Both the position numbers and the translations under genes were made by a program. 39,072 nt of DNA, taken from assembly GCA_017541805.1 (NCBI GenBank), contig JAFXYK010000013.1, forward strand, positions 1 through 39,072. The letters run 5' to 3'. The DNA is from Paludibacteraceae bacterium (GTDB lineage: Bacteria; Bacteroidota; Bacteroidia; Bacteroidales; Paludibacteraceae). Position 1 is the first letter of the stretch. Each line of letters opens with the position of its first letter. The notes under the pieces are model-generated. The model did no database searches. It saw only the letters and a program-made list of their open reading frames with translations, and had not been told where the DNA came from. Shown in pieces: positions 14,423-22,557 of this stretch.

Positions 14423-17200
14423 ATGAAAAAGATCTTCTCTTTGATGGCAGCGGCTCTGGTGAGCCTCTCCATGGTAGCAGGACCGAATGACCTGTTGTGG
14501 GATTACACACAAACGCAGATCCCGACTTCAGGCGAGGACAATGGTCTGTATTATTTAGGTTACGTAAACGATGCCCCGAGTACCAACAATGCTCTGAACG
14601 GCGTCAAGTTGAACAGCAGCGGCTGGGCGTATTTCGAGAAAGCGGAAGTAGCCGGTAAACTGAAACTGACCTTCGCGAACCGTAAGGCACAGACGGCGTA
14701 TGCTGTTTCGGTTTATAACGGAACGAAAGCAAAAGGTGAGAACCCTGTGAAGGGCACAAAGATCATCGATACAGACGATATCGAGTTCGGCGCTTCTACT
14801 ACGATCGACCTGCCGGCTGAGGTAAAAGGTGTGTATATCGAGCGTAAGACCGGTGCTGAAGGTGTGCTGAGCAGAATCGAGTTCAAGGAGAATGTAGAGC
14901 GCACGTTTGTGGACTTTAAGATCGAGTTCCGTGATGATCCGTACACGGTATTGCTGCCGACGACCGGTGAACTGCCGGAAGGTGTGGTGGTAGCAGGTAC
15001 GACGTACAACGGAGGTCAGCATGGTATCTACGGCGGTTCGATCACTGTGCCGGTAGATGGTACTATTAAGTTCACGATCGGCGGATGCCAATACAGCAGT
15101 TCGGATATAACCGTGAAGAAAGACGGCGAGGTATACGCTACCGTTAGCAATGCGATTGCTGCATGCGGCAAGACGACAGGCGTATATGAAGAGGATGTTC
15201 CTTATATCTATATGGGTGACGCAGGTGTGTTGACCTTCGAGATTCCGGGCAACGCCTATATCCCGTATTTCTTTGCTGAGGCAGCAGAGATCACTCCGTG
15301 CGAGATCATCTTCAAGGACCAGAACGGTAAAGAGTTAGGTAAAGTAGAGACGATCGAAGGTGCTACCTTGGACACCCTGCCGGACGTAAGTGCACTGCCG
15401 GCTATTGCAGAAGGAATGGCTTTCCGCGGATGGTTCTACGGAAATGGAAAGAAAGCGCAACTCGGCGATGCGATCACGGGCAACACCATCATCAAGGCGA
15501 AGGTGACGCCGATTGAGGTAGCTACGGAAGGAAGCGTGTTTACCTATAACTTCGCGGACCAGACTTTCTATCCGGAAGATCACGAGTTACTGCAAGTGTC
15601 CAATGGTGCATGGCACGATGGTACGCACGGCTGGTATTTCGATGCAAATGGTATGATTAATATCTATTCGCCGGGTACTTCGGTGGTCGTTGTAACGCTC
15701 TGCAAGTATTCGGAGAGCGGAACGGTACAGATTACTTCCAACAATACCGGTCATGTCCTTGCTACTCAGCAGGTGGTTAAGAACGAGACGCCGGACGGCA
15801 CAGAGCTCGTAGCACAATATAGTGAAGGTCCGGGATGGGTGAACATCTACTGGGATGCAAAGCAATATATCCATAAGGTAGTTGTTTATAACGTAGCGTA
15901 CTTCTTAGAGCCGGATGAGAATACGGGTTATTATATCCTTCCGGCCGGCGATGCGGCTTCGCTCATCCTGGCGCTGGTACAGGCACCGGAAGGAGCGAAG
16001 ATCTTCCTGCCGAACGGCACCTATGACATGGGTGAAACAGTACTGACGACGATCAATAAGAATAACATCTCTTTGATCGGTGAGTCGATGGAAGGTGTGA
16101 TCATCAAGAATGCGCCGAACGTTGCGACAGAGAGTATCGACAAGACTGCCACCATCAAGATCAACGATGGCGTCAGCGGAACGTACTTGCAAGACCTCAC
16201 GATCCAGAACGCACTCGACTACTACAAAGCTGACAACGGTCGTGCCGTATGTCTCTGGGATCGCGGAACAAAGACGGTTTGCAAGAACGTACGTCTGCTC
16301 TCGTACCAGGATACCTATTACAGCAACAAATTAGGTGCTGTGAAGTATTTCGAGGACTGCGAGATCCACGGAACAGTGGATTATATATGCGGTGACGGTA
16401 ATGTATATTTCAAGAACAACCTGCTCTACTGCGAGAAACGTAAGAAAGACGGTGGCGGCAGCGACTGTATTACGGCCAGCAATGCGGATGCCTCGGATTT
16501 CGGATATGCGTTCGAGGGCTGTACAATCAAGAGTGAGTGTCCGGTTGTTTCCTTCGGCCGTGCATGGAACAACACCCCGATGGTAACATTCATCAATACG
16601 CTCGTGGACTATAGTGCCGGTGAGTTCGTGTTCACCGACAACGGCAAGATCCAACGCTGGACAAAAGAGTTGATGAACAAAGATGCATGGCCTATCTTCG
16701 GTGAGTATAACACCCACCTGGCTGACGGTACGGTGCTCACGCCGGAATACAATGTGGTTACTTTTATTGACACGAAGAACAATAATGCGACCCAAGACAA
16801 GGAGACTGTTCTTACGGAAGATCAAGTGAATGTTCGCACGATAGCCAATACCCTCGGTGAGTGGGGTGCAACGGCAGTCGCTGATGCTACACAAGCGAAA
16901 GTGGATCTGAATAATATCGATCCGGACGGCATCTATCTGATTGAAAATCCGAGCGGTTATTACGAGGTAACAATTGGTGCTTGGCTTGGCACTGACTGGT
17001 CGCTCTGGGGCGAAGAAGACCTGCTGCGTAAAGCGAACGCTCGCGGTGGTTTCGGTCCGGCTGTTTGTCCGCGTAACCCGAAAGAGGCTATTGACAACAC
17101 GGCTGCTGAGGCTGTGAAGACGCAGAAGATCGTACGCGAGGGTCAGTTGATCATCGTGCGCGATGGCAAAGAGTATAATGTGCTGGGCACACAATTGTAA
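14423..17200 (+). CDS. Secreted multidomain pectinesterase, CE8 (longer paralog)
   Basis: This 925-residue protein has a signal peptide ending near MVAG. It shares its N-terminal beta domain (about 20-155) with the preceding gene. It then has about 330 extra residues: a beta domain around 160-285, an InlB-type repeat (IIFKDQNGKEL to FRGWFYGNGKK, about 290-370) and another binding-like domain to about 490. The CE8 helix follows, with YQDTYY (about 628), GTVDYICG (about 653) and FGRAWNN (about 713). The C-terminus carries AIDN and the tail IVREGQLIIVRDGKEYNVLG. It probably acts on cell-wall or insoluble pectin, with the extra domains binding polysaccharide or the cell surface. It lies 35 bp behind the first pectinesterase. 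Confidence 0.92.
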   Translation: MKKIFSLMAAALVSLSMVAGPNDLLWDYTQTQIPTSGEDNGLYYLGYVNDAPSTNNALNGVKLNSSGWAYFEKAEVAGKLKLTFANRKAQTAYAVSVYNGTKAKGENPVKGTKIIDTDDIEFGASTTIDLPAEVKGVYIERKTGAEGVLSRIEFKENVERTFVDFKIEFRDDPYTVLLPTTGELPEGVVVAGTTYNGGQHGIYGGSITVPVDGTIKFTIGGCQYSSSDITVKKDGEVYATVSNAIAACGKTTGVYEEDVPYIYMGDAGVLTFEIPGNAYIPYFFAEAAEITPCEIIFKDQNGKELGKVETIEGATLDTLPDVSALPAIAEGMAFRGWFYGNGKKAQLGDAITGNTIIKAKVTPIEVATEGSVFTYNFADQTFYPEDHELLQVSNGAWHDGTHGWYFDANGMINIYSPGTSVVVVTLCKYSESGTVQITSNNTGHVLATQQVVKNETPDGTELVAQYSEGPGWVNIYWDAKQYIHKVVVYNVAYFLEPDENTGYYILPAGDAASLILALVQAPEGAKIFLPNGTYDMGETVLTTINKNNISLIGESMEGVIIKNAPNVATESIDKTATIKINDGVSGTYLQDLTIQNALDYYKADNGRAVCLWDRGTKTVCKNVRLLSYQDTYYSNKLGAVKYFEDCEIHGTVDYICGDGNVYFKNNLLYCEKRKKDGGGSDCITASNADASDFGYAFEGCTIKSECPVVSFGRAWNNTPMVTFINTLVDYSAGEFVFTDNGKIQRWTKELMNKDAWPIFGEYNTHLADGTVLTPEYNVVTFIDTKNNNATQDKETVLTEDQVNVRTIANTLGEWGATAVADATQAKVDLNNIDPDGIYLIENPSGYYEVTIGAWLGTDWSLWGEEDLLRKANARGGFGPAVCPRNPKEAIDNTAAEAVKTQKIVREGQLIIVRDGKEYNVLGTQL

Positions 17201-17209
17201 TAAGTCATA

Positions 17210-18871
17210 GTGGACTGGTTTAGTAATTTATTTGTTGGCGAGGGAATAGCGCACTCTATCTGTGTGCTATCCCTTGCTATTGCTGTCGGTATATTTTTAG
17301 AGCACACGCTGAAGGTCAAGGGTATCACCCTTGGTATCACGTGGATCCTCTTCTGCGCGATTGCTTGCAGTCATTTCGGCATGCGGATTAATCCGCTGGT
17401 GTTGGCCTTCGCCAAGGACCTCGGTCTGATCCTCTTCGTCTATTCGATCGGTCTGCAGGTCGGTCCGTCTTTCTTCTCATCTTTCCGCAAGGGAGGATTG
17501 AGTCTGAATATGTTAGCCCTGAGCATCGTGCTGCTGGGTTGTGTGACCGCTTTTGCCATTCACCTGGTTAGCGGCGAGAGTATCGCTGTGATGACCGGTG
17601 TGCTGTTTGGTGCTGTGACCAACACGCCGGGTCTGGGTGCGGCGCAAGAAGCGTTCGCCGAGACCGGTGCTGACGCCAGTATCTTAGCCAGCGGCTACGC
17701 GATGGCGTACCCCTTAGGTGTGGTAGGTATCATCGTGTCGATACTGCTGATCCGGTGGTTCTTCCGTATTAAGTTAGACAAGGAAGAAGAGCAGGTGAAA
17801 GCCGAACGGGGCGAAGAGCTGCAGATCGAGCATTTCGACATGAAACTGACGAATCCGCAGGTGGATGGTCTGCGTGTGAAAGAGTTGAAAGATCTGACGC
17901 ACGTAGATATGATTGTTTCGCGGCGTATCAACTCCAAAGGCGAAGAGATGATGCCGGATGCTGAGACTGTGCTGCACGTGGGCGACAAGGTGCGTTTTGT
18001 GGGCGATGTGAAGAACCAACGCACGGCCTTGCTGTTAGGCGAACGCACCGAGGTGAAGTGGGAAGAGAAAGAGAAGAACGTGCACCTGGTGAACCGCCAC
18101 ATCGTTGTGACCAACTCGAAGTTAAACGGTAAGCGTATCATGGACCTCAAGATCCGGGAAGCGTACCAGATCACCATCACCCGTATCCGTCGTGCCGGTA
18201 TCGAACTGCTGGCGACGCCGGAACTGCGTCTGCAGATAGGTGACCGTCTGACAGTGGTCGGCGACCAGGAGGTGGTAGAGAAGATGGCGTCTAAGTTCGG
18301 TAACTCCACCAAGAAACTGGATACTCCGAATCTGGCCTCTCTGTTCCTCGGAATCGTGCTGGGTGTGACCTTAGGTTCACTCCCGATCGCTATACCGGGT
18401 CTGTCGCAAGGTTTTAAATTAGGTATCGCCGGTGGTTCACTCATCATCGCGATCCTCATCGGTGCCTTCGGTCCGAAATATCACTTGGTAACTTACACCA
18501 CTTCGTCGGCAAACCTGATGATCCGAGAGATCGGTATTGCGCTGTTCCTTGCGGCCGTCGGTTTCGGTGCCGGAGAGTCGTTCATCGATGTGCTGATGGA
18601 CGGCGGCTATGTATGGATCGGCTACGGTGTGATCATCACGATGCTGCCGCTGTTACTCATCGGTTTCGTCGGCCGTCGATGGATGCGCCTCGACTATTTC
18701 ACGCTGATGGGACTGATAGCCGGTTCAACCACCGACCCGCCTGCGCTGGCCTATGCAACGAGTCAGAGTGCCAATAACGACCGTGCGGCCGTGGCATATT
18801 CGACCGTCTATCCGCTGACGATGTTCCTGCGGGTGCTGACCGGACAACTGATGATCCTTCTCTTCATTTAG
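17210..18871 (+). CDS. AspT/YidE/YbjL family transporter with two TrkA-C domains
   Basis: This 553-residue inner-membrane protein has two membrane blocks of the YidE/YbjL duplication type, at about 10-190 and 385-553. Each carries the family stretch seen here as TNTPGLGAA and STTDPPALA. Between them are two RCK_C/TrkA-C regulatory domains (about 205-290 and 300-375). The best characterised family member is the aspartate:alanine exchanger AspT. In Bacteroidetes the substrate is usually unknown. The start is a GTG 9 bp after the pectinesterase stop; no ATG is available near the N-terminal helix. The cytoplasmic TrkA-C domains suggest gating by a small ligand. Confidence 0.88.
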   Translation: MDWFSNLFVGEGIAHSICVLSLAIAVGIFLEHTLKVKGITLGITWILFCAIACSHFGMRINPLVLAFAKDLGLILFVYSIGLQVGPSFFSSFRKGGLSLNMLALSIVLLGCVTAFAIHLVSGESIAVMTGVLFGAVTNTPGLGAAQEAFAETGADASILASGYAMAYPLGVVGIIVSILLIRWFFRIKLDKEEEQVKAERGEELQIEHFDMKLTNPQVDGLRVKELKDLTHVDMIVSRRINSKGEEMMPDAETVLHVGDKVRFVGDVKNQRTALLLGERTEVKWEEKEKNVHLVNRHIVVTNSKLNGKRIMDLKIREAYQITITRIRRAGIELLATPELRLQIGDRLTVVGDQEVVEKMASKFGNSTKKLDTPNLASLFLGIVLGVTLGSLPIAIPGLSQGFKLGIAGGSLIIAILIGAFGPKYHLVTYTTSSANLMIREIGIALFLAAVGFGAGESFIDVLMDGGYVWIGYGVIITMLPLLLIGFVGRRWMRLDYFTLMGLIAGSTTDPPALAYATSQSANNDRAAVAYSTVYPLTMFLRVLTGQLMILLFI

Positions 18872-18880
18872 AATAACGCG

Positions 18881-20185
18881 TTGAGAGAGATCAATAAAGA
18901 CATACTGCGTCTTGCTATTCCCAGTATCCTGGCGAATATCACCATTCCGCTGGTCGGGATAGTGGATACGGCGATAGTGGGACATCTGAGTGGTGCTGCG
19001 GCTATAGGAGGTATAGCCATCGGCACGATGCTCTTTGATTTGCTGTATTGGAACTTCGGATTCTTGCGTGTCGGCACGTCGGGCCTCACGGCGCAGGCGT
19101 ACGGAGCTGGTCGATCGGACGAGTGTCGTAAGATACTGGTGCAGAGTGTGACCATCGCTTTCTTGGGCGCTTTGTTCGTATGGACGATACAGTGGCTGTT
19201 TGTCACCGGCGTATTGGCGCTCATTCCCGGATCGGAGGAGCGACAAGCTATTGCGCGCGAGTATTTCTTCATCCGTATATGGGCCGCACCGGCCACCCTC
19301 ATGCTAATGGCCTTCAAAGGTTGGTTCATCGGCATGCAGGATACCAAGAGTCCCATGGCGGTGGATATACTGGTGAACGTAGTCAATATCGCAGCCAGTT
19401 ACGGTCTGGCCGTCTATACGCCGCTGGGTATCGCCGGCGTAGCGTGGGGAACCTTCTATGCCCAGTATGCCGGTCTGACCTTAGCGGTGCTGATCTTGGC
19501 CTTCAAGTACCACATCGTCCATATCGGCTTGCCGGAGATCCTCAAAGCCATGCGCGGAGCAGAGATCCGTCGAATGATGCACCTGAACGGGAACCTGTTT
19601 GTGCGCTCCCTCTGTTTCATGGTGGTGTATGTGGGCTTCACGTCGCTGGCCGGCACGTATGGTGATACCGAACTGGCGGTGAGCAGTGTGCTGATGAAGT
19701 TATTCATGTTCTTCTCCTTCTTCGTGGACGGTTTTGCCTATGCCGGAGAAGCGCTGGTGGGAAAGACCTTTGGAGAGTCGAAAGTGGAGAGTGGAAAGTC
19801 GAAAGAACTTAAAGGAGTGGTGCACTCCCTCTTTAACTGGAGTATAGGGGTAGGTATCGTGTTCACGCTGATATACGCGGTCTTTGGAAAAGAGGTCATA
19901 GGGATAATGACGGATGATGCGACGGTGCTGGAGGCGTCGACGCGCTATATGGGATGGCTGATCGCCATGCCGATCGTCAGTGCCTTGGCCTTTATGTGGG
20001 ATGGCGTGTATGTCGGCGCGACTGCCGGTGTTCCGATTCGCAATGCGATGATATGGGCCGCTGTGGGCTTTGTGCTGCTTTACCTAACAACATATCAGTG
20101 GGCAGGCGCGCAGGCGCTCTACATCGCGTATTTTGCGCACTTGATAGCGCGCGTAGTGTATCTGACGGTGAAATGGAAGTACTGA
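18881..20185 (+). CDS. MATE family efflux transporter (DinF-like)
   Basis: This 434-residue protein has about 12 transmembrane helices. Its N-terminus REINKDILRLAIPSILANITIPLVGIVDTAIVGHL is typical of DinF-type MATE exporters, which expel organic cations or drugs with H+ or Na+. The start is a TTG, 9 bp after the AspT-like gene, and fits the family N-terminus; no ATG is near. A heptamer array encodes GESKVESGKSKEL between the two six-helix halves (about residues 298-308), where a cytoplasmic loop is expected. Its 3' end overlaps the next gene by 13 bases, so translation may be coupled. Confidence 0.88.
   Translation: MREINKDILRLAIPSILANITIPLVGIVDTAIVGHLSGAAAIGGIAIGTMLFDLLYWNFGFLRVGTSGLTAQAYGAGRSDECRKILVQSVTIAFLGALFVWTIQWLFVTGVLALIPGSEERQAIAREYFFIRIWAAPATLMLMAFKGWFIGMQDTKSPMAVDILVNVVNIAASYGLAVYTPLGIAGVAWGTFYAQYAGLTLAVLILAFKYHIVHIGLPEILKAMRGAEIRRMMHLNGNLFVRSLCFMVVYVGFTSLAGTYGDTELAVSSVLMKLFMFFSFFVDGFAYAGEALVGKTFGESKVESGKSKELKGVVHSLFNWSIGVGIVFTLIYAVFGKEVIGIMTDDATVLEASTRYMGWLIAMPIVSALAFMWDGVYVGATAGVPIRNAMIWAAVGFVLLYLTTYQWAGAQALYIAYFAHLIARVVYLTVKWKY
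19773..19800 (+). repeat. In-frame heptanucleotide array in the MATE gene (4 units)
   Basis: GAGAGTC, GAAAGTG, GAGAGTG, GAAAGTC, then a partial GAAAGAA. The array encodes ESKVESGKSKE in the loop between the two halves of the transporter. Confidence 0.85.
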
Positions 20186-20787
20186 TCTTTGATCATATGA
20201 ACGAATGTACGGAGGCAGAAGTGCAACGCATGCTGCCTCTCGTCTCGGAGCAGCGGCGCCAACAGGCCTTGCGATACAAGCATACCTTCGGTCAGTTCTG
20301 CTGCCTCAAGTCGTGGATTATGCTCTTTGAGCAGGTTGAGATGTCGAGATATCGAGATGTCGAATGGAACTACAACGATCACGGTAAACCGTTTATCGAA
20401 GGAGGACCGTATTTCAGTATCAGCCACTGCAAAGAGGCCATCGCCGTAGCGATAGATGCGCATCCGATAGGAATAGACATCGAGTCCATCCGTCACGCAG
20501 ACGACGACCTGATCGCCCGGACGATGAATGAGGCGGAGCAATCAAAAATCAAAAATCAAAAATCGAAAATCGAAGGGGATAGGGAGTTCACGCGGCTTTG
20601 GACTCAAAAAGAAGCGGTGGCGAAGATGAACGGCACCGGCATAGAAGGTTTTGAACAATTACAGCACATTTTGTCGAAATCTCGAGATTTCGAAATCTCG
20701 ACCATTGAAAAAGAGAAATATATATACACTATAGCATATGGAAAATTATGTAGTATCGGCGCGGAAATACAGGCCGCAGACCTTTGA
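20173..20787 (+). CDS. 4'-phosphopantetheinyl transferase (Sfp type)
   Basis: This 204-residue protein would move phosphopantetheine from CoA to the serine of an acyl or peptidyl carrier protein. Motifs are FSISHC (81-86), PIGIDIE with D102 and E104, and W143-T-Q-K-E147-A. D102, E104 and E147 match the Mg2+ ligands of the Sfp family. The start ATG at 20173 overlaps the MATE gene by 13 bases. Its 3' end runs 50 bases into dnaX, an unusually long same-strand overlap. Repeat arrays add SRYRDVEW (59-65), SKIKNQKSKI (124-133, between the two catalytic motifs) and SKSRDFEIS near the C-terminus. No polyketide or peptide synthetase genes are nearby, so a general fatty-acid carrier role is most likely. 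Confidence 0.88.
   Translation: MEVLIFDHMNECTEAEVQRMLPLVSEQRRQQALRYKHTFGQFCCLKSWIMLFEQVEMSRYRDVEWNYNDHGKPFIEGGPYFSISHCKEAIAVAIDAHPIGIDIESIRHADDDLIARTMNEAEQSKIKNQKSKIEGDREFTRLWTQKEAVAKMNGTGIEGFEQLQHILSKSRDFEISTIEKEKYIYTIAYGKLCSIGAEIQAADL
20341..20364 (+). repeat. In-frame octanucleotide array (3 units)
   Basis: ATGTCGAG, ATATCGAG, ATGTCGAA encode MSRYRDVE in the phosphopantetheinyl transferase. Confidence 0.65.
20537..20571 (+). repeat. In-frame heptanucleotide array, AAAAATC type (5 units)
   Basis: AGCAATC, AAAAATC, AAAAATC, AAAAATC, GAAAATC encode QSKIKNQKSKI between the GIDIE and WxxKEA motifs of the transferase. Confidence 0.87.
20674..20700 (+). repeat. Perfect 20-bp palindrome and octamer array
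   Basis: Bases 20674-20693 form a perfect palindrome centred on CTCGAG (half site TCGAAATCTC). The stretch is also an 8-base array, TCGAAATC, TCGAGATT, TCGAAATC. It encodes SKSRDFEIS and lies 38 bp before the dnaX start, so it could fold in the mRNA ahead of dnaX. Confidence 0.75.
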
Positions 20788-22543
20788 GTCTGTAGTGGGG
20801 CAACAGGCGCTCACGCAGACGCTGCAGAACGCTATTCGTCAGAATCACCTGGCGCATGCGTATCTGTTTTGCGGTCCGCGAGGAGTAGGTAAGACCACCT
20901 GCGCCCGTATCTTCGCAAAGACCATCAACTGCCTTAACCCGCAGAACGGCTTTGATGCCTGCAACGAATGTGAGAGTTGCAAGGCCTTCAATGAGCAGCG
21001 GTCGTTTAACATTCATGAACTGGACGCAGCGTCGAATAACTCGGTGGAGGACATCCGTTCCCTCATCGATCAAGTGCGCATCCCGCCGCAGATCGGTAAG
21101 TACTCCGTCTATATCATAGACGAGGTGCATATGCTTTCGGCCGGCGCCTTCAATGCCTTGCTCAAGACGCTTGAGGAACCGCCTTCATATGCCATCTTTA
21201 TTCTTGCTACGACGGAGAAGCACAAGGTGCTGCCGACCATCCTCAGCCGCTGTCAGGTGTACGATTTCAACCGTATCACCGTACCCGATACCATCGCCTA
21301 TCTGCAGAAAGTGGCGGCGAACGAAGGAGTGACGGCAGACGAAGAAGCGCTGAATGTGGTGGCGCAGAAAGCAGACGGAGGTATGCGTGATGCACTGTCG
21401 ATCTTCGATCAGTTGGTTGCTTTCTGTGGGTCGAACATCACCTATGAGCGGACGATAGAAGTGCTGAACGTACTCAATGCGGACTATTACTTCACGCTCG
21501 TCGAGCATGCGCTGCGACATGATGTCTCTTCGGCGCTGATGCTCTTCAATGATGTGCTGAACCATGGTTTCGATGCTTCGCATTTTGTGATTGGTTTTGC
21601 TCAACACCTGCGCGACGTACTCGTGTCGAAAGATCCGAAGACGGTGGCACTGCTCGAGACCAGCGAAGCGATTAAAAAACGCTATGCGGCGCAAGCGCAG
21701 TTATGCAGTCCGATGTGGTTGTTCCTCGCGCTGGATATCCTCAACACCTGCGATATCAACTATCGCACCGCCCGTAATAAACGACTGACCGTCGAACTGG
21801 CGCTCGTCAAACTGTGCCAACTGGGTGTGCCGCAGAATATCCCTACACAGGCCCCAGCACCTCAACCTGCACCACAACCAGCACCTCAACCTGCACCACA
21901 ACCAGCACCTCAACCTGCACCACAACCAGCACCTCAACCTGCACCACAGCCTGCTAAACCGGCGCAGCCGACTACACCGCCACAGGCGACTACACCTACT
22001 ACACCGGCTCCGGCGCAGCCGTCTACACCGCCGCAGGCGGCTCCTGCTCCTTCTATCCCTAAGATGCCGAGCATCAGTTTGGGTATCGGCAAGAAGAAAG
22101 AGGAAATCACCAATCAACAATCACCATACGGCGCAAGCAGATCGGAAGAAATCACAAATACTCCTCCACAGGAGGAGTCCAACCGCCCTTTTACGGCTGA
22201 CCAACTCAAAGACGCATGGGTTGGTCTTGCAGCTGCCCATACAGAGGAATTGCGTCTGAAAGAGTTGATAGAGAACTACGCTCCGAAGTTGATTGATGAA
22301 CTGAATGCGGAGATCCAGATGCCGAACCCTTGGCAAATGGCTGAGATGCGCAAAGCCATGCCGCAACTGCTGCGTCAGTTACGTACGGCCTTGCATAACA
22401 ACGAGTTGAATATCCAACTCGTGCAGGCGGAGTTCAACCAAGAGCAACTGGCCTTCACCGCCGAAGAGAAATATGCGTTGATGTCGGAGCAGAATCCGGC
22501 CCTCACGCAGTTGAAAGAGAAACTGGACTTACAGATAGACTAA
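20738..22543 (+). CDS. dnaX: DNA polymerase III subunits gamma and tau
   Basis: This 601-residue clamp-loader ATPase starts in the way conserved for Bacteroidetes DnaX (ENYVVSARKYRPQTFESVVGQ). Walker A is G46-P-R-G-V-G-K-T53, the zinc module is C65, C75, C78, C81, the Walker B is DEVHML, and the sensor is SRC. Domain III is followed by a Pro/Ala/Gln-rich linker (about 370-440) containing a four-copy 24-bp repeat and a heptamer remnant, then a C-terminal domain. I did not find a clear A-rich slippery site for a separate gamma product. The start lies inside the preceding gene (50-base overlap). Confidence 0.95.
   Translation: MENYVVSARKYRPQTFESVVGQQALTQTLQNAIRQNHLAHAYLFCGPRGVGKTTCARIFAKTINCLNPQNGFDACNECESCKAFNEQRSFNIHELDAASNNSVEDIRSLIDQVRIPPQIGKYSVYIIDEVHMLSAGAFNALLKTLEEPPSYAIFILATTEKHKVLPTILSRCQVYDFNRITVPDTIAYLQKVAANEGVTADEEALNVVAQKADGGMRDALSIFDQLVAFCGSNITYERTIEVLNVLNADYYFTLVEHALRHDVSSALMLFNDVLNHGFDASHFVIGFAQHLRDVLVSKDPKTVALLETSEAIKKRYAAQAQLCSPMWLFLALDILNTCDINYRTARNKRLTVELALVKLCQLGVPQNIPTQAPAPQPAPQPAPQPAPQPAPQPAPQPAPQPAPQPAKPAQPTTPPQATTPTTPAPAQPSTPPQAAPAPSIPKMPSISLGIGKKKEEITNQQSPYGASRSEEITNTPPQEESNRPFTADQLKDAWVGLAAAHTEELRLKELIENYAPKLIDELNAEIQMPNPWQMAEMRKAMPQLLRQLRTALHNNELNIQLVQAEFNQEQLAFTAEEKYALMSEQNPALTQLKEKLDLQID
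21857..21952 (+). repeat. 24-bp tandem repeat in the dnaX linker (4 copies)
   Basis: Four copies encode APQPAPQP each. The first three are identical; the last differs at its end. Near identity at the base level points to recent expansion or strong homogenisation. Copy number may vary between strains and would be prone to assembly error. Confidence 0.9.
22103..22123 (+). repeat. In-frame heptanucleotide array in dnaX (3 units)
   Basis: GAAATCA, CCAATCA, ACAATCA encode EITNQQSP in the DnaX linker, downstream of the Pro-rich repeat. Confidence 0.65.
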
Positions 22544-22557
22544 ATTGACATCGTAAC

